From positions 139,970,501 through 140,034,500 of the forward strand of contig NC_134104.1 of assembly GCF_040939455.1 (NCBI RefSeq): a DNA stretch of 64,000 nt, given 5' to 3'. Below the pieces are notes generated by a model. It made no database searches and had not been told where the DNA came from. It worked only from the letters and a program-made list of their open reading frames with translations. How positions within the stretch are numbered: position 1 is the stretch's first letter; each line of letters begins with the position of its first letter. Shown in pieces: positions 1 to 13,012 of this stretch. The DNA comes from Microcebus murinus. Lineage: Eukaryota > Chordata > Mammalia > Primates > Cheirogaleidae. The translations under genes and the position numbers were made by a program.

Positions 1-1115
1 GCTCCGCAGCCTGGTTTATCTGTTTTTCTCATGATGTGGTTTAGGTTAAATTATTTGGGCAAAAATACAACCGAGGTGGTGCTATATGTGTCTGGTTGTG
101 ATCACATTGGGAAGGATGTGATAACAGGTTGTTCCAAATTTGGTGATGCTAAGTTCGGTCACTTTGTAACGGGAGTATCTGCCTGATTTTGTAAAAGAAA
201 CCCTTTTTCCCTTGTTAAATCCGAGGTTGGGGGGGTGGGAGGGTCCTATTTTGAGATCATGTGAATGAGCTTTTCCCTAACAGCCTCACACCAGGTGCTT
301 GTAGCATCCTCTGATGTCCTCAGCTTTATTTTGATTTGTTGTTGGAGGTAGGGGAGAGAGGAGGAAGAGTATAAAGGAAATGTATCCAATCAGATCTTTG
401 TTGAACCATTTCCATTGCTCCTTTATTTGTATAGTTGCAAGAAATGAATGATGAGAGTGCTGTGTATTTTCTAGATTGTTATACTCAATCTGTATGAACA
501 AAAGAAGCTTTAGTTTACTTCTGTCTCTCCATAGAAAAACCTCCAAGGCAAATATTTGTCTGAGTCAATAGCCTACAATGATTATTGAAGGTCTAGATGA
601 GGTTATTAAAATGCCTGGTGTTTGCCCTGGTGGCACCCACAAGATAAATGAGGCAGAATTCTTTCAGCTTGGTTACGTGTTGGTTTTTCATGTTTCTGTT
701 AATAGGACAGGGTAGGAATGTCTCTTTGGCAGCTAGATAAACAGCTTCTGCGGTAGAAGAGAAAAATCAGCAGCACATACCAGTGACTGAAGGAGACATA
801 TTTAAACTTTATAAACAAAAGGTTTCACTAAAGCTTCTGGGGAGAAATATTTCTGCATGGATGTGAAAACTCAAGTGAATTTCATATTGAATCTTTCCCC
901 CCTAGGGTATTGAGCTAAAACATTAGTTTTGGACTAGCGGGTAAGAACCATCTCTTTAAGAAGGAAAAATGTTGGCAATCCAAATCCTGCTTGAGTGGTA
1001 TTAGGTATGGAATGACGTAATTTAGTAATCCCCAAACATTGTTGTTTAAAAAAAAAGAATGTTTCTGCAAAGCCACCTTAGAATTTTGGCTTTGTGTAGC
1101 CCAATCCTTTAAGAC
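1..1115. other. Intron 1, no recognised feature
   Basis: This AT-rich intronic sequence has no repeat family I recognise. It has a G-rich run at about 226-243. Short open frames here have no coding character. Confidence 0.6.
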
Positions 1116-1275
1116 AGGGTGCTTCTCAACCAGGGTGCCATTTTGTCCCCCAGGGAACATTTGGTGATGTCTGGAGGCATTTTTGATTGTCACAACTGAG
1201 AGGGTGGTATTGGCATGTAGTGGGTAGAGGTCAGGTAGAAAATATCACTAATGCCAAGGTTGGAAAAACTCTGCC
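1116..1275 (+). mobile_element. MER20-like hAT element, fragment
   Basis: The phrases CTTCTCAACCAGGGTGCCAT, CCCAGGGAACATTTGG, GATGTCTGGAGGCATTTTTG and TAGTGGGTAGAGGTCAGG follow the MER20 consensus in order. The 3' end is decayed. A second copy lies at 41208. Confidence 0.7.
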
Positions 1276-1869
1276 TTATAGGAAGGTAGAGTTCCTTTAT
1301 TGACAGATGTTTGCAGTATACAAGGTACTATGTGTACTAAGAAAATTAAGTACTGGACCCTGCCTTCAAAGCTCACCATCTTGTTAGGAGAACAGAATTG
1401 TAGACCATCACAAAACTATGGTAAATGCACTTTCTTATTCTATAACAAGCCTTCATTTACCGTCTGAGATAAGATGGTATAGCAGGCTATGAACAGAAGC
1501 TTCATTTGGGTTGGAGCTTACGGCGTGTGTAGCCATTACTAAGTGTGCAGAGTTGAGAAATCACACTCTTCAGTCCATTCAGCATTCATTATTACTAGGC
1601 CAAGGGAGGCCTCATTTTCCCCATTTATCTCTTCTATCCTTCCACACCACTGGCAACTATATTCCTGGGTTAAATGTAAATCTTTGATTTTTGCATGTTT
1701 TTAAAAAATGTGTATTATTGACTGTGTAGAGAATATAATCCATTTACACATTTGCATAAATTATCTTGTTCAGTTTTTTTTTCAGTTAGCCCTATGCTGT
1801 TAAAATCAATTCATGCTGTTATAGACCCATCTCTTCTATTGCTTCTCATTGCTTCGTGGTGCTCCTTGG

Positions 1870-2050
1870 AGTATGTATCAGTTAGTATGCTTTGTGATAA
1901 GCCATCCCAAACTTAGTGACTTAAAACAATAGACACTCATTTTTCATGAGTCTTTGGGGACATTGAATATTTGGCTGATTTGTGTCTGAGTCTGTTGATC
2001 TCAGCTGGTGTTGCTCATTCATCTGTGATCTACTGGAGACTGGATAATTT
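1870..2050 (-). repeat. MaLR (MLT1-type) LTR remnant
   Basis: The order 'caaacttagtgacttaaaac', 'attttcatgagtc', 'ggctgatttg' resembles the 3' part of an old MLT1-class LTR read in reverse. It is heavily decayed, and the upstream sequence 1276-1869 shows nothing recognisable. Confidence 0.4.
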
Positions 2051-2056
2051 AAGAGG

Positions 2057-2390
2057 GCCTGGCTGGGTACAGTGGCTCATGTCTGTAATCCTAGCACTTT
2101 GGGTGGCTGAGGCAGGAGGATCACTTGAGGCCAGCCAGGATTTTGAGACCAACCTGGGTGACATAGCGAGACCCTGTCTCTACAAAAAAAAAAAAACTTT
2201 TTAGAAAATTATCTAAGTACACTGGTGCATACCTGTAGTCCCAACTACTGAGAAGGCTGAGGCAGGAGGATCGCTTGAGCCCAGGAGTTTGAGGTTGCTG
2301 TGAGCTAGGCTGATGCCATGGCACTCTAGCCCGGGCAACAGAGTGAGACTGTGTCTCAAGAAAAAAAAAGAAAGAAAGAAAGAAACAGAT
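2057..2390 (+). mobile_element. Alu, sense
   Basis: This is a dimeric Alu of older type (TGTAATCCTAGCACTTTGGG, then a right arm ending in a GAAA-rich tail). It lies next to an inverted Alu at 2408, so the pair could fold into double-stranded RNA in the CMTM8 pre-mRNA. Confidence 0.9.
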
Positions 2391-2399
2391 TTGCAAGAG

Positions 2400-2430
<31 letters not shown>

Positions 2431-2773
2431 GAGACAGAGTCTCGCTTTGTTGTCCAGGCTAGAATGAGTGCCGTGGCGTCAGCCTAGCTCACAGCAACCT
2501 CAAACTCCTGGGCTCGAGCGATCCTTCTGCCTCAGCCTCCCGAGTAGCTGGGACTACAGGCATGCGCCATCACACCCGGCTAATTTTTTTTTTTTTTATA
2601 TATATATATCAGTTGGCCAATTAATTTCTTTCTGTTTATAGTAGAGACGGGGTCTTGCTCTTGCTCAGGCTGGTTTTGAACTCCTGACCTTGAGCAATCC
2701 GCCCGCCTCGGCCTCCCAAGAGCTAGGATTACAGGCGTGAGCCACCGCGCCCCGCCTTGCAAGAGAGTTCTTT
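2391..2773 (-). mobile_element. Lemur-type Alu with target-site duplication
   Basis: The antisense Alu body is about 2408-2756, beginning with a T tract. It has the lemur-type middle (GTTGGCCAATTAATTTCTTT). A perfect 17-bp target-site duplication TTGCAAGAGAGTTCTTT flanks it at 2391-2407 and 2757-2773. Confidence 0.95.
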
Positions 2774-2839
2774 AGCACACACCTGGGCGTTTCCACTCCT
2801 TGGGTTCATCTCCAGAGTCTTAGGTATTTGGTGGGGCAG

Positions 2840-3065
2840 TGGAAATGGCAATAGAGTGAGGAGATCCAGGCTCCACCTTTGTTCATGACCTCGGCATGAC
2901 TTAACCTCTCTGTGTCTCAGTTTTCCCCATCTGTAAAATGGGGCTAATTGTGGTACCTCCCTCAGAATCACAATTAAAGGATTAAATTGGAATAGATGTT
3001 AAGCCCTTAGAACACTGCCAGGTATGTAGTAAGTGCTCAGAATTGATGTAACCTGCTATTAATGT
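2840..3065 (+). repeat. MIR SINE
   Basis: The stretch contains 'tgacttaacctctctgtgtc', 'cagttttccccatctgtaaa' and 'gtaagtgctcagaa', which is the MIR core and 3' end in sense. Confidence 0.8.
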
Positions 3066-3171
3066 ATTTTAATATGGGTTGATAGACACAGAGGAGCTTA
3101 GTGAAATTTAATATATCATCTGCTAGAAGGTGTAGATAGGGTGGTAGCACTTCCTTCTAGGAATCTAAGGT

Positions 3172-3240
3172 AAAAAAAAAAACCAAACAAACTTAGACAG
3201 TTCACTCCCTTGCCAAAAAAGAAAAAAGAATAAAAAAAAA

Positions 3241-3276
<36 letters not shown>

Positions 3277-3290
3277 AAACAAACAAAAAC
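3172..3290. repeat. A-rich low-complexity tract
   Basis: A-runs dominate, with one of about 28 A at 3246-3274. No SINE body is attached on either side. 3291-3677 is unremarkable intron. Confidence 0.85.
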
Positions 3291-3677
3291 TCTGCTTCAG
3301 TTTGGGGTCGCAGCAGCCCCACCAATTAGAGATGCTCCTTCCTGCACGCGCTGACTGCTGGGAAGTTGTCGTGGTAGCTCTGTATCAGCAATGACTAGAT
3401 GTGACTGGCATTCATCTGCGGACAGCTACGACCTGCAAGGTTATGGCATTACAAGGGTGGGAGAATTAGGAGGTTTGCAAAGCTAACGGATGTTTCTTAG
3501 ATAGAACCATAGGTGGCTGGTGTCCTGGGGAGTGCTGAGTCTTGGTCACATGTATGCACGTGGACTGAGTTGCTCATCTCTAGACAAGCATCCTTAGCAC
3601 GCTCACTGCGGGTTCACAGAGACGGCAGGCCGTGCAAAGCATCGCCTGGCCTTCTCCTGGTGCTGTGGCAAGACCAG

Positions 3678-4025
<348 letters not shown>

Positions 4026-5202
4026 ACTCAGAGGAGCTCAAGCATGCCTGAGCTCAATACCGATTTCTTCTTTTGCCTGCATGCTGGACTCATGTGCCCA
4101 GAAAGTGTCCCAGACTTGGAGCATCTGGGTATCTCGTTTGTCCTCGAAGCCCAGCCGTGCTGTCAGTTCTCAGCTGTTGTAACTGAGCCTTTGGTCCTTC
4201 TGAAGCCCAGAGGGAACGGGATCCTGTGGGTGTCTCGAGTTTGTGGCAGGAGTGGCATCCCATGACTGTGTCCATCCTCCTTCAAACATGTGGGTTTAGC
4301 CTTGCTTTCTACATGATCGTTTGAGACTCTCACAGCCAGCCTTTATTTTCTAGGCTCAGTTTTTAGAAGAGAAAGGAATCAAATCAAGGACATCTCAGGG
4401 TGAGACTAAGTGAAAACAAGGAAATTCATTCACTCCCATGTTCACTGTTTTCCTGTGTACGGAAAGGAGTGGTGGGGATTGCAGGTGATTTTTTAAATTT
4501 TGGGGGGTTTTTTGGATACATTTCTCCAGGCTAAAATGTGGCTTTGAAATGAGTGCTCAGCCATGGGGAGTGGGTTGGGAAGCCTGCTTTGTTGGAAGGA
4601 AAGTGCCATCATAATCCTAGCACGCCTGCTCGAGACTGGAGGGGTTTTGCTGGCACTGTCCGGCTGCAGCTTGAATTTACAGTCCAGCTGTGTTTTTACT
4701 CCAAAGGAAAAAAATCCACCTGAGCTGCACATACGCTGTCTGGAGGTGCTTTAGAAAAACCTCCCATCGGGTAAATAACATCTTAATGGGAGGCCTGTGC
4801 TTGCCAACGAGGGGTGCCAAGGGAAGAAATGAGTTAAAGGAAAATAGGTTGGACTTAAAAATAACTGTTCACTCCTTTCTTCTAGGGTTATTTTCTGCAA
4901 CATGAGGAAAAATCGTACTGCTACGTGCAATACTGCAATTGTGTGTGCAGTTTCCTCCTGGGAACCTGAGAATTTCTCTGCCAGGGTTGTCCTTATGTTC
5001 AGCTATGGGCACAGGCTTTGAAAGGTGCCAGGTGTGCTTCTGAATGCCTGAACAAGCTATTTAGAAAATATTCTGACTTGTTTTATGGGATTGCTTTGCA
5101 TGCTCGTGTTATGCAAGTATAAAGAATTATGGAAAGTTGGGAATATTTGGAGATATAGAAAGTTGGAAAAAAAATTTAAAAATACCTTTGCTAGTATCCC
5201 TA
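4026..5202. other. Intron 1, no recognised feature
   Basis: This appears to be single-copy sequence of mixed composition without a repeat signature. The short frames at 4044-4905 overlap each other on both strands and have no recognisable domain. Confidence 0.6.
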
Positions 5203-5325
5203 CAGGGTGTTCCCAAAAGTCTCCATACAAAGGAAAAGCTTTGTAATGAACCTTTTGTCAATAAAGGTACATTTAGCTACAATTTCCCATTTTTCTCTAT
5301 GTATGGCAACTTTTGGGACACCTGG
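5203..5325 (+). mobile_element. Mariner-like MITE, about 123 bp
   Basis: The two ends are inverted repeats of about 34 bp. The left end begins CAGGGTGTTCCCAAAAGTCT and the reverse complement of the right end begins CAGGTGTCCCAAAAGTTGCC; both continue CATACA...GAAAA. TA lies directly before the left end, as expected of Tc1/mariner target choice; the right TA is not preserved. There is no room for a transposase. The terminal CCCAAAAGT motif is mariner-like; the family is unassigned. Confidence 0.75.
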
Positions 5326-5404
5326 TTTTATTGTTGCTTTTCACTCTGGACATTTTTAGAGCCTGTGCTTAATATTTCAGCAATTCATAAAGATTATGAT
5401 AAAA

Positions 5405-5565
5405 TGTAGATAATTGGACCCATCAACAGGTGCTTGAATAAACAGTTGTGGCATAGTCGTACAATGGAATGCTGCACGGAAATGTAAATTACTAATACAC
5501 ACAACACGGATGAATTTTAGACCCATCAAATCAGAGAAGCCAGACACAACAGAATATATACTGTA
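5405..5565 (+). mobile_element. Old L1 fragment
   Basis: The stretch has 'cccatcaacaggtgcttgaa', 'gtacaatggaatgctgcacg' and 'gatgaattttag', as at the end of L1 ORF2 and the 3' UTR of old L1s. Confidence 0.6.
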
Positions 5566-5566
5566 T

Positions 5567-5885
5567 CAGGAGTCAGCAAACCACAGCCTGCAGGCCAAAT
5601 CCAGCCCACTACATGTTTTTGTGTGGCCGGCAAGCTAACAATGATTTTTTTTAAAAAATATTTTTTAGTGATTAGGGAAAAAAAAAATTAAAATAAGAAT
5701 ACTGCTTTGCAATATGAAGAAATTACATGAAATTCAAATTTCAGTGCCTACAAGTAGTTTTACTGGAACACGGCCATGGGTTTGTGAGCTGTCTGTGGCT
5801 GCCTTTGTGCTTCAAGGGCAGAGCTGAGTGGCTGTGACAGAGGCCACATGGCGGCGAAGCCTGAAATATTTACTGCCTGGCAAGG
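5567..5885 (+). mobile_element. MER1-type hAT (Charlie) element
   Basis: The element starts CAGGAGTCAGCAAACCACAG and contains 'caggccaaatccagcccact', 'gaaattcaaatttcagtgcc', 'ctggaacacggccatgg' and 'cctgaaatatttactgcctgg', in MER1 order. It is the longest MER1-type copy here. 5886-6466 shows nothing recognisable. Confidence 0.8.
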
Positions 5886-6466
5886 CTGCGCTCCTTCTGG
5901 AGGCGCTCGGGGGGAATGGGTTCCCTTGCTTTTCCAGCTACATCCCTTGGCACGGCTCCTTCCTTCCAGTCATCTCCAAATCTGACTGACTCTCCTGAAT
6001 CTGCTTTTCATTCATGCGGACCCTTGTGCTTTAATCAGACCCATCCAGTAATCCAGGGTAATTTCCCATTTTAAGATCCTCAACTTAATAATCACATCTG
6101 CAAAGTCCCCTTTGTCCTGTGAGTAGGAAAACTCCTGTTTGTATTCTACTCTGGTATTCACAATCCACAGGCTTCTGTAGCCAGAAGCTTCTTTTCCCCA
6201 CACCAACCAATTCTCGGACACCAGCTAGGTGTCCTGTTTAATTCAGTTCAGTTATGACAGTGACTGGGGTTAGCACAGGCCCCTCAGGTTAAGGCCTCAA
6301 GACTGCCCCCTACTTCAGTTGCAAGTACTAAGTAGGTCCTATGGATCTAAAGGAAGAAACTGAGGCAAATTAATATACCTACAGAATTTATTTGGGCCAA
6401 GGTTAAGGACTGCAGCCTGGGCTGCACTTCCAAGTTGCCTTGGGAAATGCTTCAGAGAACAAAGGA

Positions 6467-6899
6467 GAAGCTTGAGATTTTTATTTTTATTTATTTATTT
6501 TTTTTGAGACAGAGTCTCATTCTGTTTCCCCGGGCTAGAGTGCTGTGGTGTCAGCCTAGCTCACAGCAACCTCAAACTCCTAGGCTCAAGTGGTCCTCCT
6601 GCCTCGGCCTCTCTAGTAGCTGGGACTATAGGCATACACCACCATGCTCGGCTAGTTTTTTCTTTCTTTCTTTTATTTTCTTTTTTAGCCTCTTTAGGAA
6701 TCTTTTTTAGTTTTTTCTACATATATTTTTAGTTGTCCAGCTAATTTCTTTCTAATTTGTTTAGTAGAGACGGGGTCTCACTCTTGCTCAGGCTGGTCTC
6801 GAACTCCTGAGCTCAAACAGTTCACCCGCTTCAGCCTTCCAGACTGCTAGGATTACAGGCATGACCCACCGTGCCCGGTGGCAGGAAGCTTGAGATTTT
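6467..6899 (-). mobile_element. Alu with an internal T/C-rich expansion
   Basis: The antisense Alu is 6482-6884, flanked by GAAGCTTGAGATTTT at 6467-6481 and 6885-6899. The middle A-rich linker has gained about 60 bp of TTTC-rich sequence plus a partial repeat of the linker (6656-6735). Confidence 0.9.
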
Positions 6900-7154
6900 A
6901 AAGAAAAGACCAATCAGGAGAGGGGTGATTATTAAAGTTGTTTTTCAGCAATTCTTATTGGTTTACAGAAATAACATTGATTGGTGATTGGCTGTACACT
7001 GTTGAACTGTAGGGTATGAGTATGGTGTCCAGTGTATGGCATCGTTAGGTTCATTTATAGCTATTTATGGCATCAGTCCGTCTACAGCCCACATAGGATG
7101 CTCAGAGTGACCATTTGGGGGGGGGGAACTGCTGTCTCATTTTAGTGCCTCTCT

Positions 7155-7167
7155 GGGCCCAATGATT

Positions 7168-7202
<35 letters not shown>

Positions 7203-7296
7203 ATTTTTTTTTAAGTCTCTATCCTAAACTGTATTTTTTTTTTTTTTTTTTGATTTTTTTTTAAGTCTCTATCCTAAACTAGGGCCCAATGATTTA
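7155..7296 (-). mobile_element. Small A-tailed retroposed insertion with duplicated 29-nt unit
   Basis: Identical 15-bp copies of GGGCCCAATGATTTA at 7155-7169 and 7282-7296 flank a 112-bp insert. The insert holds a run of 32 T (7170-7201), a 29-nt unit (7202-7230), GTA, 18 T, and the identical 29-nt unit (7252-7280). On the minus strand this is unit, A-run, TAC, unit, long poly(A). Target-site duplication, poly(A) and an AT-rich cut site are hallmarks of L1-machinery retroposition. The unit begins AGTTTAGGATAGAGACTT on the minus strand; I do not recognise its source. Confidence 0.85.
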
Positions 7297-8110
7297 AAGG
7301 AAGCTTGCATTCCTCAGATAAAAGCTGCTTTTCTCAGTCCTCAGGTTACCCACAATTTCTTTCTGACTTGGCTACAAATTGGAGGTTCCCTCCTCTACTC
7401 AGGTTCAAGCATTTGCTAGCACAGCTCGCAAAACTCGGGGAAACATGTTTATTATACTGGCTTATTATCAGGGATATTACAATGCACACAGATTAAGTTT
7501 AACGTACCAAATGAAGCAGTACGTCAGACACGGTATGTGGGCAAGGTCACAGAGCAGGAGCTTCTGTCCCCGTGGAGTTGGGGGGTGCCACCCTCCTGGC
7601 ACATGGAAGTGTTCTTGCTCACCAGCCAGGAAGCTCTCTCAACTCTGTCCTTGGAGGTTTTTATGGAGGCTTCACTACAGAGGCATGATCACCAACTGGC
7701 GGTTGGCGATCAACTCGACCTTCAGCCCCTCTTCCCTACCCAGAGGTTGAGGTTGGGGGATGGGGCTGAGGGTTCTAACTCTCCAACCACAGATTAGATT
7801 AGTACCCTGGCAACCAGCCCCCCATCCTGTGGTTATCTGTTGGCTTTCCAAAAAATCACCTCATTAACATAAACTCAGGTGTGGTTGAGAGGAGCCTGTT
7901 ATCAATAACAAAGATGCTTCTTTCAACTGTTTCAGCTATTTCAGGAACCAAGGGCAAAAGACCAAATATTATAATAAAAGATACTCCTGTTGCTCAGATC
8001 TCTTAGGAAATTATAAGGGACTGTGATTAGGAACTGAGCCAGGAACCATGCATGGATGAAGACCAAAATGTGCATTTCATATTATATCCCAGTATCACGC
8101 CATGTAAGGT
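7297..8110 (-). repeat. ERVL-like LTR (solo), antisense
   Basis: Blocks such as 'gagttggggggtgccaccct', 'tttttatggaggcttcacta', 'accaactggcggttggcgat', 'ctggcaaccagccccccatc' and 'caccaagggcaaaagaccaa'-like text match an ERVL-class LTR read in reverse. No internal viral genes are present. Exact ends and subfamily are uncertain, and 6900-7154 may be part of it. Confidence 0.55.
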
Positions 8111-8190
8111 AACGTATTCACAGGTTCTGAGGATTTGGGGACATGGACACCTTTGGGAGGCCATGATTCTGCCTACCGCAACAAGTCATC
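8111..8190 (-). repeat. MaLR-type LTR fragment
   Basis: The text 'ttctgaggatttggggacat' and 'ccatgattctgcctacc' resembles the inner edge of a MaLR LTR in reverse. It is short and uncertain. Confidence 0.4.
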
Positions 8191-8227
8191 CTTTCTCCCG
8201 CTTTTTTCTCTTTGCCTGATCTTTTAA

Positions 8228-8410
8228 AGCAGTGGTTCTCAAAAGTACTGTGCATCAGTCACCTATATCCTATTTTTAAACGTAGATTCCTGAGCACTAA
8301 CTCCCAGAGATTCTGGTGCAGTCATTCTGGAATGGGGCCCTGGCATCTGCATTTTTAACAAACCCACCAAGAGATCTGGATGCCAGTAGTTTAAACATGG
8401 TGCTTTGAAA
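8228..8410 (+). mobile_element. MER5A/MER3-like hAT MITE
   Basis: It starts GCAGTGGTTCTCAAAAGTAC and contains 'cagagattctggtgcagtca' and 'gcatctgcatttttaac', with an inverted-repeat-like end at about 8395-8410. 8411-8809 is unremarkable. Confidence 0.6.
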
Positions 8411-8809
8411 GGAAGAGAACTCAGGCTCAGAGAGAGGCGCTGCTGAGGTTAGCTCCTGGAGAAGGTTTGTTAGCCACACCCTGCCACAGTGGAGCATCTG
8501 TACTTTGTCCTGCATCAGCCTGGGTCCCTCTGGAGAAAAGGGAGCCTCGAGAATTAAGAGAAGGGCAACTGTGTTGTTCCGTGGTTATGCAGGTGGAGCA
8601 AACACTGGGTATCAGGGCTGCAGGGGCTGGCGAGTGCTGGGAGTGCCGCACCGTGCAGTTTGAGGAGGGTTGGAGCCAGCCTTTCAGGGACAGGGGTCCG
8701 AGGCAGGTCCTGCCGGCGTGTTAGGGTGGGGAATTCGTACACAGGCTGAGAAAGGATTTTTACATGGTGATTATGGTAGAGAGAAGTAAACACGTATTTA
8801 TTTTCCTGA

Positions 8810-10574
<1,765 letters not shown>

Positions 10575-10855
10575 CTGGTTAAATAGATTGGTTTTGTTTG
10601 TTTGTTTGTTTGTTTGTTTTTGAGCAGAGTCTCACTCTGTTGCCCGGGCTAGAGTGCCGTGGCGTCAGCCTAGCTCACAGCAACCTCTAACTCCTGGGCC
10701 CAAGCGATCCTTCTGCCTATTTTTAGTAGAGACGGGGTCTCCCTCTTGCTCAGGCTTGTCTTGAACTCCTGACCTCAAGGGATCCTCCCTTCTCTGCCTC
10801 CCAGAGTGCTAGGGTTACAGGCGTGAGCTACTGTGCCCTGCTGGTTAAACAGATT
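10575..10855 (-). mobile_element. Alu with internal deletion and target-site duplication
   Basis: The antisense Alu 10590-10840 is flanked by CTGGTTAAA(T/C)AGATT at 10575-10589 and 10841-10855. About 75 bp at the arm junction is missing: 'cttctgcct' runs straight into 'atttttagtagagac'. It also has a GTTT microsatellite in its tail. Confidence 0.92.
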
Positions 10856-11689
10856 TGATGAAATTTTGGCCATTGTCTTTTTAAAAAATTCCTCTGAAAT
10901 TAACTAAGATTTTTCTAGATGCTCAATGCTGACACATGGTGTCCGAGCCTTGACAGATGGGCAACTTTTTCAGAGCAGCTTAGGAGATAGACAGAAAGCA
11001 TGACAAGAATGTGACCTTTATCGTTGAATGGTTTGTGGCTAAACGTGTAGGGCCTTATGGAGATGTTGAATCAATTGTTCAGCTCTATGCTACCTGAATA
11101 TGAAACAAAAGCTGAGCATGAAAGTGCCTGCTTGCTTGTTTGGAGGTTCTGTGGGGGATTGAGATGTAAGCTTTATTCAAGGAGAATGATGTTTAGGGGG
11201 TAAGGTAGGAAGGAGAATTGAGTGACTTAGGTTGAAAGCTAAATTCTTCAGTAAAGTTTTAATAACCAGTTACAGGGCAGGAGAAACCCCTCTTGGCTAA
11301 AATTTCACTTCATATTTTCCTGTATTATAACATACATGAACTGCTGTGAATTTTTTTAGGCGGAACATTTTCCATTTATAAACGTTTCAGGGCCCAACAT
11401 TCGGATCAACTCTTTGACTCTTTGTGATTCCACATTTGAAAGTCAGTTTGCCAATATGGGTAGGTGTTTTCCTGTGACGGGAAGATGCTTTTGTGCATTA
11501 TTTATTCCTAAAAGTGCCAGACAAGACAGCGTTTGAAAATTGCACACTAGAGTTACGTATTACTGTGAGAGAATGGAATATTGGGAAATCCTTGGGATCT
11601 AAATTGGTAAGTTTTCTAACCTTCCAGAGGGTTCTGCACAGACAAGCAGCAGAGGGAAGGGGCGAAGTGCATCTAACATCCGCTTGTCA
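10856..11689. other. Intron 1, no recognised feature
   Basis: No repeat, RNA gene or coding signal was recognised in this AT-rich stretch. Confidence 0.55.
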
Positions 11690-11865
11690 CTCGCAAGCTG
11701 TGGGACCTGGGACAGGGCCTCATGTCTGTGCCTCTTTCCTCATCTGAAATCACAGTTGGTGATAGGATTGACCTCGAGGCTGAGCAAGGATTAAGCTTGT
11801 CGATACATGGAAAGGGCTCAGAGTGCTGGCTGGGCCGCAGGGACTGCTCAGTAAATGTTAGTTTT
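11690..11865 (+). repeat. MIR SINE
   Basis: The stretch contains 'gctgtgggacctgggacagg', 'tttcctcatctgaaat' and 'gactgctcagtaaatgtta', a decayed sense MIR. Confidence 0.65.
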
Positions 11866-12184
11866 GTTTGTTTGGTTTTTTTTTTTAAACTATAAGTACT
11901 TAAAACATAAGATTTAAACAAAAAGTATGGACAATTGTGATTACTTTTCTAAAGTAAATTCTTTGTGTTTGCCTTGGTCCATCTTACTTGAAATGACATT
12001 TAGTAGGAAAATAAATGTTAATGTTGGAAGAAAGACTCAACTGGTAAGGGGAAAGAGGTAGGACAAACTAACTCAAACGAACTCATAACTTTGTCTGAGT
12101 TTTTGTTTTTAAATTCACGTATTGTTGGTGGGAAAGTAAATCAGTCTAACCTTTATGAAAGGCAGTTTAACGATACCTGTTCTA

Positions 12185-12521
12185 GGCCAGGCGCTGTGGC
12201 TCACGCCTGTAATCCTAGCACTCTGGGAGGCCGAGGCGGGCGGATTGCTCCAGGTCAGGAGTTCAAAACCAGCCTGAGCAAGAGCAAGACCCTGTCTCTA
12301 CTATAAATAGAAATAAATTAATTGGCCAACTAATATATATAGAAAAAATTAGCCGGTCATGGTGGCGCATGCCTGTAGTCCCAGCTACTTGGGGAGGCTG
12401 AGGCAGGAGGATTGCTTGAGCCCAGGAGATTGAGGTTGCTGTGAGCTAGGCTGACGCCACAGCACTCACTCTAGCCTGGGCAGCAAAACGAGACTTTGTC
12501 TCAAAAAAAAAAAAAAACAAT
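12185..12521 (+). mobile_element. Lemur-type Alu
   Basis: This full-length sense Alu sits inside the old L1. ACCTGTTCTA before it and AGCTGTTCTA after it form a slightly diverged target-site duplication. Confidence 0.92.
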
Positions 12522-12761
12522 AGCTGTTCTAATGACGAATGCCAGTATTCTTTGACCTAGCAATTGTACTTCTTTGTAGATTTACCCTAAGATGAACCGG
12601 AACACATACAAAGTGGTGTGGGTACAAGGGGATGCTTTGCACCACTGTTTGTAATAGCAGGAGACTGGAAACAACCAGAAAATGTCCACCCATGGGAACC
12701 AGTAGAGACACCATCATATTCAGGAATACTGGGTCTCAGTTTAAAAAAGAAATAAGTAGCC

Positions 12762-12984
12762 CGAAGAGTGAGACTTTGTCTCTACAAAACAAAAATAGAA
12801 AAATTAGCCCCCGGTGGTGGTGCACGCCTGTAGTCCCAGCTACTCGGGAGATTGAGGCAGTTGGATCGCTTGAGCCTAGGAGTTTGAGGTTGCAGTGAGC
12901 TATGATGATGCTACTGCGATCTAGCCTGGGTGACAGAGTGAGACCTGTCTCAAAAATAAATAAATAAATAAATAAACAATAAGG
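12762..12984 (+). mobile_element. 5'-truncated older Alu
   Basis: Only the end of the left arm and the right arm are present (from GTGAGACTTTGTCTCTACAA), with 'gcagtgagctatgatgatgc' in the right arm. It ends in an AAAT microsatellite (12953-12978). Confidence 0.85.
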
Positions 12985-13012
12985 ATGCTTTGCAAGTTCT
13001 TAGAGAAGATCT

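Noticed and set aside
7379..7750. 123-residue sense frame
   Set aside because: It falls in the ERVL-like LTR and is not similar to any gene I know.
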